DNA from: Pseudomonadales bacterium
GTDB taxonomy: Bacteria > Pseudomonadota > Gammaproteobacteria > Pseudomonadales > Azotimanducaceae
Length of the DNA: 64,000 nt
Assembly (NCBI GenBank): GCA_007131295.1
Contig: SLQW01000001.1
Coordinates: 43,147 to 107,146 of the forward strand
Reading direction: 5' to 3'
Part shown: positions 40,429 through 49,115 of the stretch, piece by piece
Position numbering within the stretch: position 1 is the stretch's first letter
Layout of the letters: each line of letters opens with the position of its first letter
The notes under the pieces: model-generated
The model's input: the letters and a program-made list of their open reading frames with translations, nothing else
What the model was told of the DNA's origin: nothing
Databases searched by the model: none
Made by a program: the position numbers and the translations under genes

Positions 40429-41460
40429 GTGACGGAGTTCCTGCTCGAATACGGATTGTTCCTCACCAAGAGTCTCACGGTCCTCGTTTTCTTGCTGATC
40501 CTGCTGTCTGCCGTAGCGGCCATGGCCGTTCGCCAGCGTCGGGTTGGTGAACAGGGCCGGTTAGAGGTCAGGCGCTTGAATGATCGTATCGACGACATGC
40601 GCCATCTGCTCATGCGACACGTGCTCGACGGGAAGCGCTACCGCAAGGAAGCCAAAGCGGAGGCCCGTGCACGCAAGAAGGAAGGAGGAGCCGATCGACG
40701 TCGTGTCTGGGTCGTCAGGTTTCAAGGTGATCTTCAGGCCCATGCGGTTGAGCATCTGCGCCAGGAGATCACGGCAATCCTGTCCTTCGCGCGGGAAGGC
40801 GATGAAGTTGTGGCCTGTATCGAAAGCCCGGGCGGCATGGTCCACGGCTATGGCTTAGCTGCCTCACAGCTGCACCGAGTCCGGTCTCGGGATGGGCTCA
40901 AGCTCACCGTGGCAGTGGACAAGGTCGCCGCCAGTGGCGGCTACCTGATGGCGTGTCTGGGCGAGCGGATCCTGGCTGCCCCGTTCGCGCTGGTGGGTTC
41001 CATAGGCGTCGTCGCCCAGATCCCCAATGTCCATCGCCTGCTCAAGCGCAATGACATCGACTTTGAAGTGCTAACAGCCGGGGAGTATAAGCGCACGTTG
41101 ACCGTGTTCGGTCAGAACACCGAAGAGGGTCGGGCGAAGTTTCTCGAAGAACTCGAGGACATCCATGCGCTGTTCAAGGAATATGTGGTCGAAGCGCGAC
41201 CGCAACTAGACGTTGCGAAAGTAGCGACCGGTGAGGCCTGGTACGGTCGGCGCGCACTGGAGCTCGGTCTGGTGGACGAGTTGCTCACCAGTGACGCCTA
41301 TCTGGCAGATGCCTGTGTCGAGGCCGATGTACTCGAAGTGCGCTGGGTGGAACATCGCAATCCGGTAGAGCGCCTGATGCACCAGGGAGCAGAGAGTTTC
41401 GCCCTTGCCGCGGAACGCCTCTGGTTGCGCTGGCGCGACCGTTCCTCCTGGACCGGCTGA
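40429..41460 (+). CDS. sohB: SohB-type S49 inner membrane peptidase
   Basis: This 343-residue protein has an N-terminal membrane helix (about residues 10-32), a charged segment and an S49 signal-peptide-peptidase-like domain. The Ser-Lys dyad is S169 (VAASGGYLMA) and K221 (GEYKRTLTVFG). Length and layout match SohB rather than the double-length SppA. It starts with GTG. It probably removes membrane-protein or signal-peptide remnants. Confidence 0.92.
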   Translation: MTEFLLEYGLFLTKSLTVLVFLLILLSAVAAMAVRQRRVGEQGRLEVRRLNDRIDDMRHLLMRHVLDGKRYRKEAKAEARARKKEGGADRRRVWVVRFQGDLQAHAVEHLRQEITAILSFAREGDEVVACIESPGGMVHGYGLAASQLHRVRSRDGLKLTVAVDKVAASGGYLMACLGERILAAPFALVGSIGVVAQIPNVHRLLKRNDIDFEVLTAGEYKRTLTVFGQNTEEGRAKFLEELEDIHALFKEYVVEARPQLDVAKVATGEAWYGRRALELGLVDELLTSDAYLADACVEADVLEVRWVEHRNPVERLMHQGAESFALAAERLWLRWRDRSSWTG

Positions 41461-41485
41461 AGCGTTCCGCAACTGACTCTGCGGG

Positions 41486-43168
41486 TCAGAAGTAATAGAC
41501 CAGTAGCGATGCGGCCAGCATGACGGCCACCCACAGTACCATGCTGCCCGTAGGCCAAGTGCGGGCCAGAATGCCCTGTGGACCATGGTGGCGATTAACT
41601 GTTTCGACCAGCCAACGCAGGCGAGCCATAAGACCAGAGAGCAGCCCGCCCCAGAGGCGCTGCAGCACACGGTGCGCAACCGTCACGACGCGTGGCAGCA
41701 GCCAGCGATAGAGCCAGTCCGTATCCAGCGTGATCTTGCGCTCGCCACCCACGAACTTCAGCAGCATGAAGAATGCGACGCCCGCAAACAGCAGCAGCTG
41801 TAGCTCCCAGAGTACGTGGCCAGGGGTGTAGGCGTTGTACTCCACAGGCTCTGGCATGACCGAGTACAGCCAGCCGGGGGCTACTCCGATATAGAGGCAA
41901 AGAAAAGCTGCTATGCCCATCGCGAGCAGCATGTTCCAGGGCACTTCCTGTGGCTTGAGTCCCGAGTCACGGCCGAAGAACGCGAACCACGGTATTTTCA
42001 GAACCGTGGATATGAACGTGCCGACCGACACCAGTGACAGCAGCAGCCATACGAGTGCTCGCTGATCCAGCGCTGCGGCTTCGAGCACCATGGTCTTGCT
42101 GACGAAGCCACTGGTTAGCGGGAAGGCCGAAATCGACAGGCTGCCAATCAGATAGAGCAGGAGCGTTGCCGGCATGTAACGGTACAGCCCGCCCAGGTCC
42201 GTGAGTTTCGAGCGTCCGGTCATGTGGATTACAGCGCCCGCGCCCATGAACAGCAGGGCCTTATAAAGGATGTGCGTGAATGCGTGGGCAGCTGACCCGT
42301 TGAGCGCCATGATCGTACCCATGCCGACACCGGCTACCATGTAGCCCACCTGACTGACGATGTGGTAGGCGAGCAGCCTGCGCATATCGTTGGCGAGGAC
42401 GGCATAGGTGACGCCATAGAGGGCCATGACCACCCCGAATCCCACCAGCAGTTCGGTTCCGGGGAAGCCGCGCATAAGGGTGTAAACCGCTGTCTTGGTG
42501 GTCAGCGCTGAGAGGAAGATTGCGCCGGTGACGGTGGCTTCCGGATAGGCGTCTGTCAGCCAGGCATGCAGGGGCGGAACAGCCGCGTTGACCATGAATC
42601 CGATGAGTATCAGATAGAACCCGGCGCTTTCCGGCGAGATCTTGTCGAAGGCGACGGATCCGGTGTCGAGCACGTTGAGGATAATCCCGGCGAGCAACAC
42701 GACGCCGCCGAGTGCGTGCACGATGAGGTAGCGGAATCCCGCGGCCATGGATGTCGGGTTGCGGCGACACCAGATCAACCAGACCGAACTGAACACCATC
42801 AGTTCCCAGAACACGTAGAGCGTGATCAGATCCCCGGCGAACACGACTCCGAGAGCGGAACCGGCATAAGCCAGCGCCGCGACGTGCTGAGTGCTGTCCT
42901 TGACTTGGAGAGCGAACAGCGCGCCGATCATCGTGATGATCGCGAAGATGTAGGCAAACACCAGGCTCAGTGCGTCGATGCGCATCAGCAGCAGATCGAC
43001 GCCGAACAGGGTCATACTTCCCGCGGTGCCCTGGGACAGCGAGAACACCGCAACAATGACCGCAGCGGGCAGCAAAAGCATCCATGCCTGCTGCAGGCGC
43101 CCGCGCAGCAGAGGGACGACAGCAGCGCCAAGGAACAGCAGCAGCGATGGATGAAGAACGTCATTCAT
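41486..43168 (-). CDS. third MrpD/NuoL-like antiporter subunit (560 aa)
   Basis: This polytopic membrane protein has about 14 hydrophobic helices and a proton-translocating NADH-quinone oxidoreductase/antiporter domain (Proton_antipo_M). Motifs include DLITLYVFWELM near residues 108-119, the Lys-containing LTTKTAVYTLMRGF and HILYKALLFMGAGAV. A C-terminal extension of about 110 residues ends in another helix. It is the last gene of the Mrp-like operon, overlaps the small membrane gene by 8 bases, and may fill the role of the missing NuoL-like half of MrpA. Confidence 0.88.
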   Translation of the reverse strand: MNDVLHPSLLLFLGAAVVPLLRGRLQQAWMLLLPAAVIVAVFSLSQGTAGSMTLFGVDLLLMRIDALSLVFAYIFAIITMIGALFALQVKDSTQHVAALAYAGSALGVVFAGDLITLYVFWELMVFSSVWLIWCRRNPTSMAAGFRYLIVHALGGVVLLAGIILNVLDTGSVAFDKISPESAGFYLILIGFMVNAAVPPLHAWLTDAYPEATVTGAIFLSALTTKTAVYTLMRGFPGTELLVGFGVVMALYGVTYAVLANDMRRLLAYHIVSQVGYMVAGVGMGTIMALNGSAAHAFTHILYKALLFMGAGAVIHMTGRSKLTDLGGLYRYMPATLLLYLIGSLSISAFPLTSGFVSKTMVLEAAALDQRALVWLLLSLVSVGTFISTVLKIPWFAFFGRDSGLKPQEVPWNMLLAMGIAAFLCLYIGVAPGWLYSVMPEPVEYNAYTPGHVLWELQLLLFAGVAFFMLLKFVGGERKITLDTDWLYRWLLPRVVTVAHRVLQRLWGGLLSGLMARLRWLVETVNRHHGPQGILARTWPTGSMVLWVAVMLAASLLVYYF

Positions 43169-43412
43169 CGTAGTAGTCCTCTCCCCGATAAACGAGGAGA
43201 TAGCCGAGCGCCTTGGCCACAGCGATGATCACGATACAGGCGGCGAATCCGTAGAGCGCACCGAAGCCGCCCCAGCTCTCCCAGGGAAAGCGGTCATAGG
43301 CCGATGGGATGATCAGATCGGCGACTACGAGTCCCGCGAGCAAGACGTACATCACGCGCCGAAGGATGTGGCTGTTATCCACCAGTACCTGTAGCCACCT
43401 GCCTAGATCCAT
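43161..43412 (-). CDS. small two-helix membrane protein in the Mrp operon
   Basis: This 83-residue protein has two membrane segments (about residues 19-35 and 52-74) and ends RGEDYYDE. The start at ATG 43412 follows AAAGGTGG; a longer frame upstream is unlikely. I do not recognise a named family. Its position between two D-type subunits and the 8-base overlap with the last one suggest an accessory subunit of the antiporter. Confidence 0.75.
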   Translation of the reverse strand: MDLGRWLQVLVDNSHILRRVMYVLLAGLVVADLIIPSAYDRFPWESWGGFGALYGFAACIVIIAVAKALGYLLVYRGEDYYDE

Positions 43413-43446
43413 CGCGACCACCTTTGATTGTTCGCTGCCGACCGCA

Positions 43447-44919
43447 TCAGGGAACCGGCGCAACGACGAGCATGCCACCTAGGAGCGCTGCGAGAGGCTC
43501 AGCGGCGAAAAACAGGGCCAGGCACCCGAGCGCAGTAAGCGTCAACGGAAGCACGCACAGCAGGGGTGCCTCCCTGATTCCGTTCGTCCCGCCATCCTTG
43601 GGCGTGAGGAGACAGCCTCGCACCACTGGGGGAATCAGGTAGCCGATGTTCAAGAGGGTGCTGGCCATGAAGGCCACGACGATCACCCCGTAGCCTGCCT
43701 CGAACGCGCCCATCATCAGATGCCACTTGCTCCAGACGCCGCCGAGGGGTGGGATGCCGATCACGCACAGAGCACCAATGAAGAACGCAGCGTAGGTGAA
43801 CGGCATGCGCCTTGCGAGCCCATCCATTTCGCTGATCTCGGTCTTCTTCGTGGCGACATAAATGGCACCGGCACAGAAGAACAGGGTGATCTTGCCAAAG
43901 GCATGCATGACGATATGCATACTGCCGCCCAGTGCGGCGACGCTGTTCACCAACATGGCGCCAATGACGATGTAGGAAAGCTGGCTGACGGTAGAGTAGG
44001 CCAGACGTGCTTTCAAATTGTCCTGTCGGATCGCTATCAGCGACGCGGCAAGCATGGTGAACGCGGCCACGTAGAGCATGAGAGTGCTGGTGACGAGTTC
44101 GCCCAGGTAGTCGAGGCCGAAGAGATACACCGTGACCTTGAGGACCGTGAACACGCCGGCCTTCACCACCGCGACCGCGTGCAGCAGCGCGGAAACCGGC
44201 GTCGGAGCCACCATCGCTGCTGGCAGCCACCGATGAAAGGGCATCAGGGCCGCTTTGCCGATGCCATACAGGAATAACACCAGAAGGATGCTGCCGTGAG
44301 CCGGGTCGACGCGTCCGGCCATGATGCCACCCGGGGTGAAGTCCAGGGTGCCGGCCAGCCACCAGGTCACGAGGACGGCCATCAGCATGAATGCAACAGA
44401 AGTTCCGAGCAGCAGACCAAGATAGGTCCGGGCCCCCTGCTTGGCTTCCTCGCTGCCCTTGTGGGCGACGAGCGGATAGGTTGAGAGCGTCAGGATCTCG
44501 TAGAACACGAACAGCGTGAACATGTTGCCCGCGAACGCGATTCCGGTGGCGCTGAACAGGGCTACGGCAAAGAAGGCATGGAAGCGGGTGTGGTGCTTTT
44601 CCTTCGCGCCGCGCATGTAACCAATGGCGTACAGGGCGGTAATGATCCATAGCCCCGATGCGAGCAGGGCGAACACCATGCCTAAAGGCTCGATTTCGAA
44701 GGTGATACCAAGACCCGGGAAGAACTCGAAGAGCTCCAGGCGTGGCCTTTCCCCGTCCCTTACTCGCGGCAGCAGCTGTAACACTGCTGCGAACATGGCG
44801 GCGGCGGTGGCTACGGTCAGCCCATCCCTCAGTGCGGCGAACCTCCCGCTGGCGACGATCAGTACGAGACCCGCGAGTGCCACCAGCATCGGCAGCGTGA
44901 TCATGGTGGCGTCGGTCAC
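43447..44919 (-). CDS. second MrpD-type antiporter subunit (490 aa)
   Basis: A membrane protein with about 14 helices and the Proton_antipo_M domain. MFTLFVFYEILTLSTYPLV near residues 130-150 holds the conserved Glu, and ALMPFHRWLPAAMVAPTPVS near 224-243 and HAFGKITLFFCAGAI carry lysines and histidines of the ion path. It starts with GTG overlapping the stop of the preceding D subunit. In Mrp complexes D-type subunits form the proton-translocating arm. Confidence 0.9.
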   Translation of the reverse strand: MTDATMITLPMLVALAGLVLIVASGRFAALRDGLTVATAAAMFAAVLQLLPRVRDGERPRLELFEFFPGLGITFEIEPLGMVFALLASGLWIITALYAIGYMRGAKEKHHTRFHAFFAVALFSATGIAFAGNMFTLFVFYEILTLSTYPLVAHKGSEEAKQGARTYLGLLLGTSVAFMLMAVLVTWWLAGTLDFTPGGIMAGRVDPAHGSILLVLFLYGIGKAALMPFHRWLPAAMVAPTPVSALLHAVAVVKAGVFTVLKVTVYLFGLDYLGELVTSTLMLYVAAFTMLAASLIAIRQDNLKARLAYSTVSQLSYIVIGAMLVNSVAALGGSMHIVMHAFGKITLFFCAGAIYVATKKTEISEMDGLARRMPFTYAAFFIGALCVIGIPPLGGVWSKWHLMMGAFEAGYGVIVVAFMASTLLNIGYLIPPVVRGCLLTPKDGGTNGIREAPLLCVLPLTLTALGCLALFFAAEPLAALLGGMLVVAPVP

Positions 44920-46397
44920 GGTGCCCCCCCAATGAGGGCAGCCGCCGCTGTCCGTGCGTAGGCTACGGTGAAGCTGCCGAAGACCCCGAAGACGATCGTC
45001 GAGGCCGTCAGCAGCAGCGTCGGTAGTAAAAGTCCGAGCGGTGCTTCACGGATGCTGGCGTCCGGTTGCTCCGGTTCACGAAAGTACGCCACCTCCACCA
45101 CCTTCCAGACATAGAGCGCCGCGAGCAGCGAGGTGCCGAGCAGGAATGCCGCTATCGGCCAGAAGCCCGCTTCGAGCGCCGCGAGCAGCAGGTGCCATTT
45201 GGTCACGAACCCAGCAGTGAGCGGAACACCGATCAGACTCAAGCCGGCGACCACGAACGCGCCCATGGTCCAAGGCATTCGCTGACCGGCGCCGGCCAGC
45301 TGGGAGAGGGAAACGCCACCCAGCCGGTACACCAGACAGCCAAGCGCCATGAACAGCGCCGCCTTGGTGATGGCGTGATTGAACAGGTGAAGGATCGAAG
45401 CCATCAGCCCGAGTGCGCTGGCGAAACTGATGCCCAGGATCATGTAGCCGACCTGGGCCACGCTGGAATAGGCGAGTAGTCGTTTGACGTTGGTCTGGAA
45501 CACTGCGACCAGGGATGGCACGAGAATGCCTAGCACCGCGAGCGGCATGAGCAGCCAGGCCATGGCCAGATCGACGAAGCTGAACTCAAAACCGAATACG
45601 GTGTAGACGAAGCGCAGCAGGACGTAGATCGCCACTTTGGTGGCTGTTGCCGAAAGAAACACCGTTACCATGGAGGGTGCATAGGTATAGGCGTTCGGCA
45701 ACCAGAGATGGAGGGGAAAGAGTGCCAGCTTCAGAGAAATGCCTACGGCGATGAAGCCGAATGCAGCGCGAATCGTTCGAGTGTCCGATACCTCCGGCAG
45801 GCGTGATGCCAGATCGCCGAGGTTCAGCGTTCCCGTCATGATGTAAAGGAAGCCGATGCCGATCAGGAGAAAGGTTGTGCCGACCGTTCCCATGATCAGG
45901 TATTGGTAGGACGAGAGGATCGCGCGGCGGTCGTTGCCCATCGCAATCAGGGCATACGACGCAAGGGCAGAGATCTCGAAGAATACGAAAATATTGAACG
46001 CATCCGAGGTGATCGTGATTCCGATCAGCCCAGCGTTCGCCAGGAGAAAAGCGGAGTAGAAAAGCGCAATACGACTTGTCCTGATTTCCTGCTCCACGCT
46101 CTTGCGCGCGAACGGCATCACGATGGCGCTGATAAGGCCAATGATCACCAGGACCCAGGCGTTGGCGGCATCGATGGAGTACTCGATGCCCCAGGGCGGT
46201 TCCCATCCGCCCATTTCGTAGGAAATCACCGTGCCGTCCGCTACCCGGACGAACAGCAGCAGGGCCACCGCCAGCGTCGCCCAACACGCCAGAGTGGTCA
46301 GAGCCCAGGACAGCCGCGGCGCACGGCCGAGCATCATCACCACGGGGGCGACTGTAAGGGCAATCGCAACCTGCAGGGCAGGAAGGTGTTCGAGCAT
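44916..46397 (-). CDS. mrpD: monovalent cation/H+ antiporter subunit D
   Basis: This 493-residue polytopic protein follows subunit C, the usual position of MrpD. ITSDAFNIFVFFEISALASY near residues 128-147 contains the conserved Glu, KLALFPLHLWLPNAYTYAPS near 205-224 the lysine motif, and HLFNHAITKAALFMALGCLV the His/Lys helix. The start ATG overlaps the mrpC stop by one base (TGATG). Na+/H+ exchange is inferred from family. Confidence 0.92.
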   Translation of the reverse strand: MLEHLPALQVAIALTVAPVVMMLGRAPRLSWALTTLACWATLAVALLLFVRVADGTVISYEMGGWEPPWGIEYSIDAANAWVLVIIGLISAIVMPFARKSVEQEIRTSRIALFYSAFLLANAGLIGITITSDAFNIFVFFEISALASYALIAMGNDRRAILSSYQYLIMGTVGTTFLLIGIGFLYIMTGTLNLGDLASRLPEVSDTRTIRAAFGFIAVGISLKLALFPLHLWLPNAYTYAPSMVTVFLSATATKVAIYVLLRFVYTVFGFEFSFVDLAMAWLLMPLAVLGILVPSLVAVFQTNVKRLLAYSSVAQVGYMILGISFASALGLMASILHLFNHAITKAALFMALGCLVYRLGGVSLSQLAGAGQRMPWTMGAFVVAGLSLIGVPLTAGFVTKWHLLLAALEAGFWPIAAFLLGTSLLAALYVWKVVEVAYFREPEQPDASIREAPLGLLLPTLLLTASTIVFGVFGSFTVAYARTAAAALIGGAP

Positions 46398-46750
46398 CAG
46401 TGCAAGTCGTCCTGCTTATGGATCTCGTCTTCCTCGATGCTGCCGTAGGCCTCCTGAACCCTGACGACGAGTGCAAGGCCCATCGCCGTAAGGGCGACAC
46501 CCACAACGATGGCAGTAAGGATCAGTACGTGAGGCAGCGGGTTGGAGTAGGCGGTTACGCCTTCGATGGCAATGGGCGCCGTGCCGCCTTCCAGATGCGC
46601 GAGGCTGATAAAGAAGATGAATACCGAGGTCTGGAAGATGTTCAGTCCGACCAGCTTCTTTATGAGATTGCCCTGCGCGATGACGATATAGAACCCGATC
46701 ATCATCAGCACGACGACTACCCAGTAGTTGTAAAGACCAAGCCACTCCAT
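46397..46750 (-). CDS. mrpC: Na+/H+ antiporter subunit C (NuoK-like)
   Basis: This 117-residue protein has three membrane helices and the NuoK/MnhC pattern, including GNLIKKLVGLNIFQTSVFIF near residues 27-46 and PHVLILTAIVVGVALTAMGL near 73-92. It is homologous to NuoK of complex I. It abuts mrpB with a one-base overlap and is coupled to mrpD. Confidence 0.94.
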   Translation of the reverse strand: MEWLGLYNYWVVVVLMMIGFYIVIAQGNLIKKLVGLNIFQTSVFIFFISLAHLEGGTAPIAIEGVTAYSNPLPHVLILTAIVVGVALTAMGLALVVRVQEAYGSIEEDEIHKQDDLH

Positions 46751-47169
46751 CAGCGGACATCCCTTCCGGCGAAGGAGTAGAAAAGGGTCAGCGCGACGGC
46801 GGCGACGGTGATGCCTACGCCGAGCTCGATGCCGATGATACCCAAGGTCTCCCCGGCCTGATCGTTGGGCAGGAGAACCTTGTACTCGAGGAAGTTGCCG
46901 CCGAGAAACAGGGGCGCATAACCGAACGCGATGAAGATCAGCACGCCGACCGCTGCCAGGACGTGGGCAACCACCGGCGGTACGGCACGCTGGGCTGCGT
47001 CCAGCCCGAACAGGAGCGCGTATACCACGAAGGCTGCGGTGAAGACGATGCCGGCCTGGAATCCCCCTCCCGGACTGTATTCACCGTGGAACTGCACATA
47101 CAGCGCGAAGATCAGGATCACCGGGATCATCAGTTTGCTGACGACCCGAAGCACAATGTAGTGGCTCAT
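46750..47169 (-). CDS. mrpB: Na+/H+ antiporter subunit B (MnhB)
   Basis: This 139-residue protein has four membrane helices and the MnhB signature HGEYSPGGGFQAGIV near residues 29-43. It starts MSHYIVLRVVSKLMIPVILI, typical of the family. It overlaps the DUF4040 gene by 4 bases upstream and mrpC by 1 base downstream. Confidence 0.94.
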   Translation of the reverse strand: MSHYIVLRVVSKLMIPVILIFALYVQFHGEYSPGGGFQAGIVFTAAFVVYALLFGLDAAQRAVPPVVAHVLAAVGVLIFIAFGYAPLFLGGNFLEYKVLLPNDQAGETLGIIGIELGVGITVAAVALTLFYSFAGRDVR

Positions 47170-47771
47170 GAGCGCTCCCTGGCCTCGTCTTCATGCTCTT
47201 CAGTGTCGCGCCGTCGGCGCACTCTGCCCGTGCCGAGGACCAGGAGTACCCCGACTGCGGCGGCAAAGATCACCACCGCTTCCCCTAGCGTATCGATTCC
47301 GCGGTAAGTGGCCAGCACTGACGTCACCATGTTCGGAATGCCGATCTCCTCGGGCGATTCCTGAGTGAAGCGAGGCGACAGATGAACGTGAGCGGGGGCA
47401 TTGGGGTCACCGAAGGGAGGAATATCGAGGGTGCCGTAGATCAGGGCTGCACCAGTCACCACCACCACCACGAGCGCGACTGCGTTCTGGCGCGCGGCAT
47501 GTACCTTTTCCTTCTGAGTGGTGAGCGCGATCGTAGCCAGCATGAGGATGACCAGAAGTCCGGCTCCGACTGCAGCTTCGGTCAGCGCCACGTCTACGGC
47601 GTCGAGAAGCACGAACAGGGTGGCCACCAGCAGGCTGTAGATGCCGGTCAGCATGGTCACCGCAAGCAGATTGCGCACGAGCAGAATGGCGACGCCGACG
47701 ATCACCAGGAAGGTCAGCAGGACGATGTCGATTATCGCTTCGATGACGCACCCCCATCTCCGGACTTCCAC
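47166..47771 (-). CDS. DUF4040 / MbhD-MrpA-C-terminal-like subunit; start uncertain
   Basis: This subunit carries the DUF4040 region (LLAVTMLTGIYSLLVATLFV and VDVALTEAAVGAGL) that in classical Mrp systems is the C-terminal part of MrpA, plus a second domain with TYRGIDTLGEAVVIFAAAVG, the MrpB-N/MbhE-like helix. The expected start near V-I-E-A-I-I-D-I-V (about 47747) reads GTC-ATC, not a canonical start codon; GTG at 47771 gives 201 residues and is used here, but lacks a clear Shine-Dalgarno. It overlaps mrpG. Confidence 0.85.
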   Translation of the reverse strand: MEVRRWGCVIEAIIDIVLLTFLVIVGVAILLVRNLLAVTMLTGIYSLLVATLFVLLDAVDVALTEAAVGAGLLVILMLATIALTTQKEKVHAARQNAVALVVVVVTGAALIYGTLDIPPFGDPNAPAHVHLSPRFTQESPEEIGIPNMVTSVLATYRGIDTLGEAVVIFAAAVGVLLVLGTGRVRRRRDTEEHEDEARERS

Positions 47772-48061
47772 GCTTCGAGACGATCGAAGTGCGCCGTTTT
47801 CGCGAGAGCGTGAGCCGCCGTTGGCCCCGTGAACAGCAGAAACAGAAGCGCGAACAGAATTTTTCCGGCAAGCGTGATGGAGCCTGCCTGCAGCATCAGG
47901 CCAAGCAGGATACAGATGGAGCACAGGGTGTCGGTGAGCCCGGCTGCCTGAACACGCGAGTAGAAGTCGGGAAACCGGATCAGGCCGATGCCGCCGATGA
48001 TCAGCAGCGCCGAGCCCGCAAGCAACAGGATCCAGCTCAGTGTATCCAGTAGCACGGCCAT
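47732..48061 (-). CDS. mrpG: Na+/H+ antiporter subunit G
   Basis: MrpG (109 aa) has three membrane helices and the family motif LIIGGIGLIRFPDFYSRVQA near residues 20-39, followed by AAGLTDTL. It is a small structural subunit of the antiporter. The start ATG overlaps the mrpF stop by one base; its 3' end overlaps the DUF4040 gene. Confidence 0.94.
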   Translation of the reverse strand: MAVLLDTLSWILLLAGSALLIIGGIGLIRFPDFYSRVQAAGLTDTLCSICILLGLMLQAGSITLAGKILFALLFLLFTGPTAAHALAKTAHFDRLEAWKSGDGGASSKR

Positions 48062-48357
48062 CAGCCCGAATCCTTGCCGTTATTGCTGATGGGTGGCTCA
48101 GCGAGGCTGGTATCCTCGAACACGCGCAGGACGGCGATGATGCCTATGTAGTTCAGGAGTGCGTAGACGATCGCGATATCGACGAACTCGGGCCTTCCGG
48201 TTATGAAGCCGATGACCGCGATCATGAGCACGGTCTTGGTTCCGACCACGTTCACCGCCAGGATCCGGTCGTGGATCGTTGGTCCCAAAAAGGCGCGAGT
48301 GAGCGCCAACGCAAGGGTGACCAAGAGGGCGAAGGCTGTCGCCAGAAACATGGTCAC
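48061..48357 (-). CDS. mrpF: Na+/H+ antiporter subunit F
   Basis: MrpF (98 aa) has three membrane helices and the signature RAFLGPTIHDRILAVNVVGT near residues 22-41. GTG at 48357 overlaps the mrpE stop; ATG 48351 two codons on is an alternative. It belongs to the small-subunit module E-F-G of the antiporter. Confidence 0.94.
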   Translation of the reverse strand: MTMFLATAFALLVTLALALTRAFLGPTIHDRILAVNVVGTKTVLMIAVIGFITGRPEFVDIAIVYALLNYIGIIAVLRVFEDTSLAEPPISNNGKDSG

Positions 48358-48836
48358 AGCTGTTGCTCCAGCCGCGTGACGCGACGATCCATCTCGCCCT
48401 CGTCCAGTTCTCGTATCAGGTCCTCGTTCAGCGCGTAGTAGAGAATGTCATCGTCGCGCACGCGTATGGTCACCGTGCCTGGAGTCAGCGTGATCGAGTT
48501 GGCGAAGATCGAACGCCCGAGGTCGCTTTTCTGAGTGGATTTCACCGCAGTGATACGGGGGCTGAGGCTGTCCTGTCCGCGGATGATGCGGCTGGCTACC
48601 TGCAGATTCGCGCGAACGATCTGGCCGAGCAGCCAGGGCCAGTAGCGCAGCGAAGGGATCATGAGGCGCAGCGGATCGGTGTCCCGATCGATGATCTCCA
48701 GGCGAAATGCGATCCATACCGTCAGGATCACGGACGCAGCACCGAGCGGAAGAATGATCGGATGCGTCCACATGCCCGAGAGCAGCAGCCAGATGACGAC
48801 GAGAATCAGCGTGAGGCTGAGGGCATACCTGAACAC
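48354..48836 (-). CDS. mrpE: Na+/H+ antiporter subunit E
   Basis: MrpE (160 aa) has two or three N-terminal membrane helices and a soluble tail with SIFANSITLTPGTVTIRV near residues 108-125, the family signature. It is the first gene of the minus-strand antiporter operon. The start was set at GTG 48836 because AAAGGAG lies 6 bases upstream; a TTG at 48857 would place that Shine-Dalgarno inside the gene. The 48837-49115 gap before the next gene holds no feature I can support. Confidence 0.93.
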   Translation of the reverse strand: MFRYALSLTLILVVIWLLLSGMWTHPIILPLGAASVILTVWIAFRLEIIDRDTDPLRLMIPSLRYWPWLLGQIVRANLQVASRIIRGQDSLSPRITAVKSTQKSDLGRSIFANSITLTPGTVTIRVRDDDILYYALNEDLIRELDEGEMDRRVTRLEQQL

Positions 48837-49115
48837 TCGAGGCTCCTTTGCCGACAATCGCTCGCGAGCGCTTGAAAAGCACTGCGCCCTTCCCGCGCAG
48901 ATTAAATGAGTCTACCCATCCGAAACGATTGCCGGTAGATCTGTCGCCGCCGCCGCGGTGAGATGCCGCAGCCTGCAGCGGACTTGCCGGGGGTGTCGCG
49001 TCGGAACGTTCAGAATCCCCCACATGCGTTGCCACCCGGGGCGCCGACGCATCAGGAGACTACCAAGAACCTTGCCTTTGCGCACAATGTGCCGGTGTGC
49101 GGCCCGGAATGTGGG

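Noticed and set aside
48866..48882. Short palindrome CGCTCGCGAGCG upstream of mrpE as an operator
   Set aside because: It is a simple GC-rich self-complementary block with no associated promoter that I could support.
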